Of a DNA stretch of 49,400 bases, positions 42,214-49,400 are shown piece after piece. The notes beneath the pieces were generated by a model, which was given only the letters and a program-made list of their open reading frames with translations, had not been told where the DNA came from and ran no database searches. Position 1 is the stretch's first letter, and every line of letters begins with the position of its first letter. Both the position numbers and the translations under genes were made by a program. The DNA is from an uncultured Prevotella sp. GTDB lineage: Bacteria > Bacteroidota > Bacteroidia > Bacteroidales > Bacteroidaceae. Location of the stretch: assembly GCA_900550035.1 (NCBI GenBank), contig URQS01000022.1, positions 1-49,400 of the forward strand, given 5' to 3'.

Positions 42214-43761
42214 TTAGTAGCCAGGATTCTGCTCGTTTTCGAGATTCGGGTTAACCTTAACCTCGTATGAAGGGATAGGCCATACCCAGTGGATGTCGTC
42301 GGCAGACATTGCTCGCTTCTCATAGTAGTCGCCCTTCAGACAAGCATTCTTCTCGTCAACAGCCGGTTGAGCATAACGTGCTGTATAACCCTTGCCCCAA
42401 CGCTTGAGGCAACTGATACGCAAGCCTTCACCTACTGTCTCGCGGAACCATTCGTTCTCGATATTCTCCTCTGTAGCTTCTGTTACTTCAGCCACACGTG
42501 CGCTCTGCAATGCGTTGAGCGCTATCTTAGCCTTTTCGGCATCGCCACCCTTGAAGTAAGCTTCAGCAGCGATAAGGTAAGCCTCGCCAATCATAAACGG
42601 CTTGACATGTTGGCGTGCATTAGGTACAGAGCTTGAACGGAGTGCAGGGTTACCAAGATACTTAGAGAACGCATAGATGTCCTTAAACTTCTTACCTCCG
42701 ACTTCTATGACGTAATAATTCTTTGTAAACCACTGGTTAAGACGCAAGTCTGATTCAGTGTAGCTGTCAATCAGCTTGCCTGAAGGCAGGTAGTAAGGAG
42801 CGAGATAGATACCCTTGCCTGGGAATCCGAAAGCTGCAAACTGATTGTTGTTGCTTGCATTGGTATAATAGCTGTTCGTTCCAGAACCATTCTCTGTGAT
42901 ACTTGCTGGCAGCTGCATGATGGCTTCGGTTCCGTTGTCGTTGGTATACTCAGCCTTCATGGCTTCGGCTGTTGAAGATACAGCATACTTAGCCTGTGAG
43001 TTGATTACCTTCTCGGCATACTCTGCTGCCTTCTCATTGTTCTTGGTGTCAAGATAGTAACGGGCATAGAGCATGTTGAGCACATCGGCTGTTACCCATT
43101 CCGAGCGCAACTCACCATTTTTATTAGCAACGCCCAAAGATGCTGCTTGGTCAAGGTCGGCCTTGATCTGCTCGTACACCTTAGCAACTGTAGCACGATG
43201 GGGCTTCTCCAACTGGTTGTAAGCAATCACCAATGGCACACCAAGGTCAGAACTTGCAGTAGCAGTGTTGTAAGCCTTTGCAAAGTGGCGCACAAGTTCC
43301 ATATAGCTATAAGCTCTGAAGCAAAGAGCCTCACCTGCATAGTAGTTGGCAGCAGCCTGTGATTCAGCATTGGCATTGCCATAGTTCTGTGCCGAGCTGA
43401 TGAAGATGTTGTAGTCCTTGATGGCACTGTACATCGACTCCCACAAGTCCTTTGTATCATAGTCGGACGAGTTGAAGGTCACGTCGGTACGGTGTATTCC
43501 GCCGTAGTTGTTGCCATAGCCTGATGCTGCGTTGAATCCGTCGCACATAACCTCCGACGGCTGACTGTTGACACCATAGAATGTCGAGCGGAACGAGGAA
43601 TATATACCGTTGCGCATAGCATTCAACTCAAGGTCGTTGTTTATGGCATTGTTAGAGTCAGTTGCCTCTACATAAGATGTTGGAGCAACATCGAGGTGGC
43701 AAGAGGTGAGGGTTGACAACCCCACACCTAATGCTATGATGAAATATTTGTTCATTTTCAT
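42214..43761 (-). CDS. SusD/RagB family nutrient-binding lipoprotein
   Basis: The 515-residue outer-membrane lipoprotein has a lipidation signal MKMNKYFIIALGVGLSTLTSC (Cys21). SusD-type features follow: the TPR-like helical part (YYAGEALCFRAYSYMELVRHF near 140–160) and the C-terminal FMIGEAYLIAAEAYFKGGD and VWPIPSYEVKVNPNLENEQN. The protein forms the lid over its SusC partner and helps capture oligosaccharides or peptides. It is encoded 37 bases downstream of susC. No glycoside hydrolase, sulfatase or regulator adjoins the pair, so the substrate cannot be inferred. Confidence 0.96.
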   Translation of the reverse strand: MKMNKYFIIALGVGLSTLTSCHLDVAPTSYVEATDSNNAINNDLELNAMRNGIYSSFRSTFYGVNSQPSEVMCDGFNAASGYGNNYGGIHRTDVTFNSSDYDTKDLWESMYSAIKDYNIFISSAQNYGNANAESQAAANYYAGEALCFRAYSYMELVRHFAKAYNTATASSDLGVPLVIAYNQLEKPHRATVAKVYEQIKADLDQAASLGVANKNGELRSEWVTADVLNMLYARYYLDTKNNEKAAEYAEKVINSQAKYAVSSTAEAMKAEYTNDNGTEAIMQLPASITENGSGTNSYYTNASNNNQFAAFGFPGKGIYLAPYYLPSGKLIDSYTESDLRLNQWFTKNYYVIEVGGKKFKDIYAFSKYLGNPALRSSSVPNARQHVKPFMIGEAYLIAAEAYFKGGDAEKAKIALNALQSARVAEVTEATEENIENEWFRETVGEGLRISCLKRWGKGYTARYAQPAVDEKNACLKGDYYEKRAMSADDIHWVWPIPSYEVKVNPNLENEQNPGY

Positions 43762-43798
43762 TTTCGTAGTCTATAATAAGTTATACACTATAATTCTT

Positions 43799-46753
43799 TT
43801 AGAATGTAAGTTCGATACCGAAGAGGAACTGCTTAGAGTTACCAATCTTACCATATGTAAGGTTGCTGTCTACCTCAGGATCGACACCGCTATAGTTGGT
43901 TATGGTGAAGAGGTTGCGAGCTGTAGCTGTAAACTTCACGCCGTTCAGTGCATTCTGCCATGCGAGAACCGACTTAGGCAACTGATAGCCAATCTGGAAG
44001 TTCTTCAGACGCAGGAATGAAGCGTTCTCAAGCAAATGATCGTCAAAGTTCATAACATAACCATCAGCCCAGTTCGGGAACTTTGCGTTCTTGTTGTCCT
44101 CTGTCCAGTAGTCGGCAGTATTCTTCTTCTGGTTGAACTGATAGCTCACAGCACCTGGGTTGTTGTAGAAGAAGGCGTCGTTGTTGACGAGATACTTGCC
44201 CAATACGTATGAGAAGTCGGCCTGCATTGTAAGGCCCTTCCAGCCTGCACTTATATTGAAACCACCATTGACAGGAGCAAAACGCTTCTTGCCTGAATTC
44301 TGGGTCAAGGCAGCCTCGTTAAAGTTCTCAGTTGTTTCCTTCTTTGTAGTCACATCCACATCGTCGCCTGCCTTATACCACATCGGAGCACCTGTCTCCT
44401 TGTTTACACCTGCGTACAATGGCAGATAGAACATAACCGGCTTGCCTACAACGTAAGCAGTCATTGTGTTGGCAATTTCCCAACGCTGACGTCCGTCGAA
44501 CAGCTTTGTCACCTTCATAGCATTGTAGTTGAAGGTAGTTCCAAAGTTAACGAAGTAATCCTTGCCACGTACAATGTCAACACCGAGCTTGATGTCAATA
44601 CCCTGGTTCTGAAGTTCGCCTACGTTAGATGTCATTGACGAGAAACCTGTGGTGTACGGATACGGTACGCTCATGAGCATGTCGCTGGTCTTGCGCAGAT
44701 AGTAGCTGATGTCAAAATCAAAACGATTCCACAAACGTCCGCTTACTCCGATGTTGAGGAGTTTCTGAGTCTCCCATGTCAGATTAGGATTGCCTGGCTG
44801 AACATAGGTTGTTGCAAACTTATCGTTGAGTGCAGTAGTCTTGCCTATAAGGCCGAGTGCTGTATAGTCGCCGATACCGGCATTACCCTGTGTACCGTAG
44901 CTTACCTTGAAGTCGAGCGCGTTGATCCATGTATATGGCTGCATGAAAGCCTCGCTCTTTACCTTCCACAATGCACCCGCTGCCCAGAATGTAGCGTTGC
45001 GGTTGTCCTTACCGAAGCGTGAACATGCGTCGTTACGTACTGTCACGTCGAAGAAGTAACGGTTGTTGTAGTTGTAGTCTACACGTCCGAAGAACGAGAG
45101 GAAGCGGCTCTCAGTAGCACTCTCTGACACCTTGTAAGTACTCTGCTCGCCATTCTGCAAGTTCTTAAGTGCGTCAAGCACCTGACCTTTGCTGTATGCT
45201 GTGAATGCATCGTAGCTGTTCTTGATGCCCTCCTGGCCAGCGAGTACAGTAAATTGATGCACCTTATTTATATTGAATCCATACTCGATGGTATTTGTTA
45301 TAGTGTGCGAATAGTCGTAAGCAGAAGATTTCTCACGTGTACCCTTGCCGCCTACCGGAGCGTACGACGGCTTAACAAAGTAGTTGTTGCGGCTGAAATA
45401 GAGGTCGGTGCCTACACGCGAACGAATCTTAAGATTCTTTATCGGCTCAAGCTCAACATATGCATTGCCGTTGAGACCATAGCGTGAAGTAACATCCGAG
45501 ATGTGTCGGGTCTTGTATTGGTCGCTGTATGCACCGAACGGGAAGAATTCGAGCATATTGCCATCCTCGTCATAAGCAGGATACAGAGGGTTAAGCACGT
45601 ACGACAATCCACCATTCAAGGCGTTTGAAGCGCCTTCAGAATTACCCCATGCTGAGTTACGCTGCTTCTTGTCGTAAGAAAGGTTGATGTTTACGCCAGT
45701 GCGCAACCATGTCTTAGGACGTGCGTCAAGGTTTGTACGGAATGTGTAGCGGTCGTAGAAGTTGCCGATGGTGGTACCCTTCTGGTGGAACTGCGAAGCA
45801 CTGACATTGTAAGACATACGCTCGCCACCGCCTTGAATGCTCAAGTCGTTCTGAGTCTGTGGAGTATTAAATTGCTGATAAATCTCATGCCACTTCGTGT
45901 TGTAGCGATAGCCCTTGGCGTCATACCTCTTTTTCATGGTTTCCTCGCCGAGCAAACCAGTATAAAAATCATACAGTTCGTCGCCACTCATCATGTCCTC
46001 ATAGAAGCCCTTATTAGCCAAGGTGTTCCATCCGTACTGTGAGCGTACAGTGATAGTAGCCTTTGAGTTGTAGCCACCATTCTTTGTTGTGATGTAAACA
46101 ACACCATTTGCAGCACGCGAACCATAAATAGATGTGGCAGATGCATCCTTAAGCACCGTAACCGACTTGATATCGTTAGGGTTCATTGCCATAATAGCAC
46201 GGCTTGATGATGCAATACCGTCAATAACGTACAAAGGAGTAGAACTTGCACCGAGTGAGCCAACACCGTGCAGACGCATACTTACAGCATTGTCACCAGC
46301 CTCGCCTGATGAAGACAATACGCTAAGACCAGCAACCTGACCCTGCAGATTGTCGAGAACCGATGCAGAAGGAGCATTCTTCAACTTCTCTGAGTTGACG
46401 GTAGCAATAGAACCAGTAAGCGAACTGATCTTACGACCAGAACCGTAACCCACAACTACCACTTCATCGATGTCCTTCGAAGCGTTTTCAAGCATAATTG
46501 TCATGCGTGAAGCAGCCTTGACAGTCTTGGTTGTCATTCCAATGTATGAGACTTCAAGTGTTGCGCCAGCGGGAACGTTAAGTGTAAAGTTACCGTCAAC
46601 GTCTGTTACGGCACCGGAATTCTTTTGACCTACAACCTTGACTGTAGCACCAATTACGGGCTGACCGTCTTCAGCTGAGGTGACCTTACCGGAAATGCGA
46701 GATTGCGCCAGTGCCATTCCTATGCTAAGGAAAAGGCAGGCTACAAAAGTCAT
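43799..46753 (-). CDS. SusC/RagA family TonB-dependent outer-membrane transporter
   Basis: The 984-residue protein has a signal peptide ending GMALAQ, a carboxypeptidase-regulatory-like domain (SGKVTSAEDGQPVIGATVKV, about 20–100), then the plug (VVVGYGSGRKISSLTGSI at about 100 onwards; LQGQVAGLSVLSSSGEAGDN; SASSR-type PLYVIDGIAS) and a 22-strand beta-barrel to the C-terminal Phe. It imports a nutrient with energy from TonB–ExbBD. The ATG at 46753 gives MTFVACLFLS…, without the positively charged MxKRI usually seen. The in-frame bases upstream read S-E-K-R-I with no ATG, so the real start may be unconventional or altered. Confidence 0.95.
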   Translation of the reverse strand: MTFVACLFLSIGMALAQSRISGKVTSAEDGQPVIGATVKVVGQKNSGAVTDVDGNFTLNVPAGATLEVSYIGMTTKTVKAASRMTIMLENASKDIDEVVVVGYGSGRKISSLTGSIATVNSEKLKNAPSASVLDNLQGQVAGLSVLSSSGEAGDNAVSMRLHGVGSLGASSTPLYVIDGIASSSRAIMAMNPNDIKSVTVLKDASATSIYGSRAANGVVYITTKNGGYNSKATITVRSQYGWNTLANKGFYEDMMSGDELYDFYTGLLGEETMKKRYDAKGYRYNTKWHEIYQQFNTPQTQNDLSIQGGGERMSYNVSASQFHQKGTTIGNFYDRYTFRTNLDARPKTWLRTGVNINLSYDKKQRNSAWGNSEGASNALNGGLSYVLNPLYPAYDEDGNMLEFFPFGAYSDQYKTRHISDVTSRYGLNGNAYVELEPIKNLKIRSRVGTDLYFSRNNYFVKPSYAPVGGKGTREKSSAYDYSHTITNTIEYGFNINKVHQFTVLAGQEGIKNSYDAFTAYSKGQVLDALKNLQNGEQSTYKVSESATESRFLSFFGRVDYNYNNRYFFDVTVRNDACSRFGKDNRNATFWAAGALWKVKSEAFMQPYTWINALDFKVSYGTQGNAGIGDYTALGLIGKTTALNDKFATTYVQPGNPNLTWETQKLLNIGVSGRLWNRFDFDISYYLRKTSDMLMSVPYPYTTGFSSMTSNVGELQNQGIDIKLGVDIVRGKDYFVNFGTTFNYNAMKVTKLFDGRQRWEIANTMTAYVVGKPVMFYLPLYAGVNKETGAPMWYKAGDDVDVTTKKETTENFNEAALTQNSGKKRFAPVNGGFNISAGWKGLTMQADFSYVLGKYLVNNDAFFYNNPGAVSYQFNQKKNTADYWTEDNKNAKFPNWADGYVMNFDDHLLENASFLRLKNFQIGYQLPKSVLAWQNALNGVKFTATARNLFTITNYSGVDPEVDSNLTYGKIGNSKQFLFGIELTF

Positions 46754-46907
46754 GATTCTTTTTTCCGAAAAATTCTGCTAAAATTAGCTGATTAGCTTAA
46801 AATGAGCGAGTTGTGAGAGTTTCATCTCAATAGAGGTAATGACTTGGCAATAGTTCAAACTTCTGCAATATGCACATGTTCGCTTGACCAACAACTCTTT
46901 TCGATTG

Positions 46908-46939
46908 CAAAAATACAAAAATAAAATAAGACTATGCAA
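46908..46939 (-). promoter_or_regulatory. Promoter of susC–susD
   Basis: On the minus strand TTG (46939–46937), 21 bases, then TATTTTTG (46915–46908). A second TATTTTTG overlaps just upstream (46923–46916). The leader would be about 150 bases, common for susC genes; no known regulatory RNA was recognised in it. Confidence 0.6.
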
Positions 46940-47034
46940 TTTTGGAGCAAAAAATATTTCGTTCTTCAAAAAACTTTTACCAAAGCATACCATTTTACTC
47001 CAACTCAATTTTCTCGGCGCATCATCGGCTTGCT

Positions 47035-47539
47035 CTAATAGCTATGGCCTTTGATGTCTGCCACAACATCCCAACCTATTCATCCGTGTTGGTAAGTAAC
47101 GGAGACAGTGTCGCCCTCATGATAGTTGTATTTTGCAAGCCTTCCAGCGATGTCTGCTTCTTGCCAATTGTCGTTGAAGAACAATACATAATGTGTCGAT
47201 TTGATTACCCTATGTATCCCAATGTCTTTATCAATGTAAATCCGTTAGTACAACAGCCTTTCGCTGCTGTATGGAAGTAGAAAAATAAAAATTGGAGGCA
47301 AAGACGACAGCACTCAAAAGAGCAGAACAGTACATTGTGTTCTCTCCAACATAATCATCATTCTTGAATAATCTGACAAGCAAATATGACACGCCGATTA
47401 TAATGAGGATAGCCCATGAATTATAATTGACGGTTCGTGACATACAAACAATTCCCCACAAGAAAATGCCTATAAACAAAGCTGTTTTGAATAGCGAGAC
47501 CAGACAAAAATCGTCTTTCGATTTCTTACGTTTCTTCAT
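47035..47539 (-). pseudogene. Small membrane protein gene with frameshift (and possibly an early stop)
   Basis: The intact frame (47539 to 47231) encodes 102 residues with two or three membrane segments (VSLFKTALFIGIFLWGIVCM; SWAILIIIGVSYLLV; ALLSAVVFASNFYF). In another frame the sequence downstream codes for a convincing protein stretch, IYIDKDIGIHRVIKSTHYVL then FFNDNWQEADIAGRL and EGDTVSVTYQHG, ending at a TGA (47082–47080). That suggests one indel near 47245. After the TGA the frame goes on IGWDVVADIKGHSY before a TAG at 47037–47035, which hints that the TGA could be a second lesion. The family is not known to me. Confidence 0.5.
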
Positions 47540-47595
47540 TTTTTACAAATTGAGAATTTGACAAAATGCGATAACCTTTCAATTCGTCGAACATA

Positions 47596-48123
47596 TCAGC
47601 GACTTTTTATCGTTTTTTCAGAAAGGTTTACTAACAGAATCATATACCCTTTAATATTACCTTCCATAGAATTTATGACTATTTCCGATGGATTGTCAGC
47701 AAAAGCATTAGTCGTCCTCGTGTCATATTTTGTTGCTCTGTAGGCATAAAGATTCACAAAGACGAATATTTTCCGATTCTCCTCATAACATAAGTATTGC
47801 CTAAAATAAAAAGACAACGTGTTACTATCTTTATCAAGATGCTCAATGCTGACATTCCGATAAAGATATTTCTCAACGAGCGAATCCACTTCTTTTATAT
47901 CGGCTTCGGTCATCTCAACGTATTTTTGCCCTTTTTCCAACACACGTTTCCCATTTGCAAATTGAGCATTCTTTTTCAAAACATGAACTTTGGAACTTCG
48001 CTCATGGTCTTTCGCCCATGTCTTCTCCACCCTATAATTTGGGTTGATTTGTTTGCCTGTGCAAGCAAACAATAGACTCAACAAAAATATTGCCGACAAG
48101 CTTATAAATAAAAAATGTTTCAT
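47596..48123 (-). CDS. Hypothetical lipoprotein
   Basis: The 175-residue protein has a lipoprotein signal MKHFLFISLSAIFLLSLLFAC (Cys21). The remainder is mixed helix and strand without known motifs (YVEMTEADIKEVDSLVEKYL; SFYFRQYLCYEENRKIFVFV). It is the third of four small minus-strand genes here, 10 bases after the 172-residue gene. In Bacteroidales such strings of small envelope proteins often serve as immunity or accessory proteins of polymorphic toxin loci; that is inference from context. Confidence 0.65.
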   Translation of the reverse strand: MKHFLFISLSAIFLLSLLFACTGKQINPNYRVEKTWAKDHERSSKVHVLKKNAQFANGKRVLEKGQKYVEMTEADIKEVDSLVEKYLYRNVSIEHLDKDSNTLSFYFRQYLCYEENRKIFVFVNLYAYRATKYDTRTTNAFADNPSEIVINSMEGNIKGYMILLVNLSEKTIKSR

Positions 48124-48133
48124 ATAAATCTCC

Positions 48134-48652
48134 TTATCTTGGGTCTAAGAACAATTTCTCTTTACGAACAATATCCTCCAACACCTCATTACTCAATGAG
48201 CAAGCTACATTGAGATAATAGTCGTATCCGAATTTGACGAATAGCTTGTGCGCCTTGTTGGATAATTCCACATAGATGTATTCTCTCAAAGCAAGGCGCA
48301 GAACATTTGAAATCTGCCCTATAGAAATCCTTTTATTCTCCTCCAACAATGAAATCGACTTTAACAATGGAGAATCTATCTTATGAAATTTCGAGGTCTT
48401 GATTCGCTTGGCTATATATGTTTTGTCTGCTTCCAAATATTGTATTATCATATACCTGCAATTGGTGACATCCATTATTGAAAGTACTACATTTATATAT
48501 CGTTGCTCAACATCCAAGTACTTTTCAAGGGTAAAAGTCTTACCTTCGTAAACAGTACCGATGTCGCTTCTGCTTGTCCACTCGTCCTTTGTATATACTC
48601 CATTCTCGTCGTAATTCTCAGAACTATATTTCACTATCTCATGCCAAATCAT
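48134..48652 (-). CDS. Hypothetical protein (172 residues)
   Basis: A soluble protein without a signal peptide. It is mainly helical in its second half (LKSISLLEENKRISIGQISNVLRLALREYIYVEL). I do not recognise the family. Its first codons overlap the last bases of the membrane protein gene (48649–48652), so the two are translationally coupled. The low GC content and the array of small neighbours point to an accessory region. Confidence 0.65.
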   Translation of the reverse strand: MIWHEIVKYSSENYDENGVYTKDEWTSRSDIGTVYEGKTFTLEKYLDVEQRYINVVLSIMDVTNCRYMIIQYLEADKTYIAKRIKTSKFHKIDSPLLKSISLLEENKRISIGQISNVLRLALREYIYVELSNKAHKLFVKFGYDYYLNVACSLSNEVLEDIVRKEKLFLDPR

Positions 48653-49071
48653 ATCAGCCCCCTTTCTTTTGTGATTTTGTTTGCAAATTTATCTTGAATA
48701 AAGGAATAAACGGCAAACGAAAAGCCAATTGTGATGAGATTGAATATTACAAACAAAATGAACAGGATGGTAATAAAATAATATACGAACATTACTTCGG
48801 CTCCGTCTGAAAGGCTTATAAACAATAAGAGTAGAGAGGCAAGGCTAGTCAATCCTAAATGCCAAATCAATAGCGACATTTTGTTATCTGATTTGGCAAA
48901 CTTCCAAGCAAGCAAAGCGGTAGTTACATTCAATAAGCAAACGCAAATAGTCTGAGCAATGCCAGCATTAACTTCCCCATGAAAGAATACGGCTGGAACT
49001 ACGTGAGCAACAAACGTACTCACGGCTACAGATAGCAAATATTTCTTCATGTCCTTGTTTCTTAGTTTCAT
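48649..49071 (-). CDS. Small four-helix membrane protein
   Basis: The 140-residue protein has four probable membrane segments (YLLSVAVSTFVAHVVPAVFF; AQTICVCLLNVTTALLAWKF; LLIWHLGLTSLASLLLLFIS; VYYFITILFILFVIFNLITI). Both the ATG at 49071 and that at 49050 (MKKYLL) are plausible starts. The stop overlaps the start of the 172-residue gene by 4 bases. Family not recognised. It is the first gene of this small operon, about 90 bases downstream of a -7 box at 49168–49161. Confidence 0.65.
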   Translation of the reverse strand: MKLRNKDMKKYLLSVAVSTFVAHVVPAVFFHGEVNAGIAQTICVCLLNVTTALLAWKFAKSDNKMSLLIWHLGLTSLASLLLLFISLSDGAEVMFVYYFITILFILFVIFNLITIGFSFAVYSFIQDKFANKITKERGLI

Positions 49072-49160
49072 AATTATTTCTATTAAGAATAAAACATATA
49101 GGCATAAGTGAATTGCTCATGACGAAGATTTCAATTATACTGCCTAAGAATAACTTAATG

Positions 49161-49168
49161 CAAAAATA
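49161..49168 (-). promoter_or_regulatory. -7 box of the small-gene operon
   Basis: The minus strand reads TATTTTTG, matching TAnnTTTG. A long inverted repeat (49175–49237) lies immediately upstream, over the -33 region. Confidence 0.5.
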
Positions 49169-49174
49169 CAAAAC

Positions 49175-49237
49175 TATCAGCATAAAAGTACATTTTTTAA
49201 GTTTTTACAACTTTCAAAATACACTTTTATGCTGATA
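49175..49237. repeat. 22-bp inverted repeat at the operon promoter
   Basis: TATCAGCATAAAAGTACATT (49175–49194, extending to 49196) and its near-complement (49216–49237, two mismatches) enclose about 20 bases. The site could be a terminator for the gene to the right or an operator. Confidence 0.65.
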
Positions 49238-49273
49238 ATGGAATTTTCGGCTACATTTCATTATACATGCTTG

Positions 49274-49400
49274 TCACTCGGCATACTTTTTATAGTTGGT
49301 ACACTCACTTTCTGCGACCATCGGGAGCAAAATTTCTCCGCCCTCATGGTGGAGCGAGGAGTTTTGGGGTTCCCAAAACATAACCTCGCTCCCTCCTCTA
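49274..49400 (-). CDS. Partial gene: C-terminus of an unknown protein
   Basis: A minus-strand frame is open from the right edge to a TGA at 49276–49274, giving 42 residues with a protein-like composition (GGSEVMFWEPQNSSLHHEGG … LPMVAESECTNYKKYAE). No family is recognised. If real, it is the gene upstream of the small-gene operon and could be the larger partner of it. The opposite strand is also open here but looks less protein-like. Confidence 0.4.
   Translation of the reverse strand, partial: RGGSEVMFWEPQNSSLHHEGGEILLPMVAESECTNYKKYAE

Noticed and set aside
42214..46753. Complete polysaccharide utilisation locus
   Set aside because: Only the susC/susD pair is present; no glycoside hydrolase, lyase, sulfatase or hybrid regulator adjoins it.
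49175..49237. Invertible promoter (phase-variation switch)
   Set aside because: The segment between the arms is only about 20 bases, far shorter than known Bacteroidales invertible promoters, the -7 box lies outside it, and no recombinase gene is near.
49237..49400. Plus-strand gene starting at 49239
   Set aside because: The frame stays open to the edge, but it overlaps the inverted repeat and its sequence is less protein-like than the minus-strand frame in the same place.

Overview
The window looks like chromosomal DNA from a Bacteroidales bacterium, most likely Prevotella or a close relative. This rests on the SusC/SusD pair, on -7 boxes of the Bacteroidetes type (TAnnTTTG) in front of many genes, on a secreted protein with a C-terminal tail of the Por/type IX kind, and on gene neighbours typical of the order (dut–TPR–DUF4292–EnvC-like; rimP–nusA–infB; sufBCDS; cdaA beside folP). 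No tRNA, rRNA, CRISPR array, intact transposase or prophage was seen.

Layout. 1–4055: the start of a leftward regulator-like gene, then a large modular secreted protein followed by a small peptide gene. 4217–6121: an AlbA_2/Schlafen-type regulator gene bracketed by ATTCGTG repeat elements. 6620–11522: dut, a TPR protein, a DUF4292 lipoprotein and an EnvC-like coiled-coil protein, tightly packed. 11850–15217: an AT-richer lipoprotein gene and a large MG2/plug-domain surface protein. 15353–20164: rimP–nusA–infB behind a good promoter and a terminator-like leader hairpin. 20351–25319: the sufB–sufC–sufD–sufS iron-sulfur assembly genes. 25387–26517: a membrane-anchored AraC-family regulator, then a 535-base gap that may encode an RNA. 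27053–31641: folP, cdaA, pta, a four-helix-bundle gene and ackA, separated by unusual repeats. 31873–35025: a small hypothetical gene, a carboxynorspermidine synthase-like gene and recA. 35275–35797: rpsU and rpmH on the minus strand. 36131–38569: efp, a glycosyltransferase and radC. 38570–38971: REP-like palindromes and a MITE-like element. 38972–42123: cstA and an archaeal-type ATPase. 42214–46753: susD and susC. 47035–49400: an AT-rich run of small minus-strand genes.

How the genes work together. Pta and AckA interconvert acetyl-CoA and acetate with ATP formation. SufBCDS builds Fe-S clusters. RimP, NusA and IF2 link ribosome maturation, transcription elongation and translation initiation. 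CdaA makes c-di-AMP. SusC and SusD import an unknown oligomeric nutrient.

The most unusual content is intergenic. Several families of short-unit arrays (units near AATTCGTA/TTAGGA, TTTTACTC/CTTTTCAC and ATTCGTG) occur, often as head-to-head inverted pairs, and often end a few bases before a start codon. One pair encloses a four-helix-bundle (S23/IVS-family) gene between pta and ackA. Three consecutive genes (folP, cdaA, pta) have perfect 18–20 bp inverted repeats that overlap their stop codons. infB and ackA each carry an apparent single-base frameshift, which is more likely a sequence error than biology.
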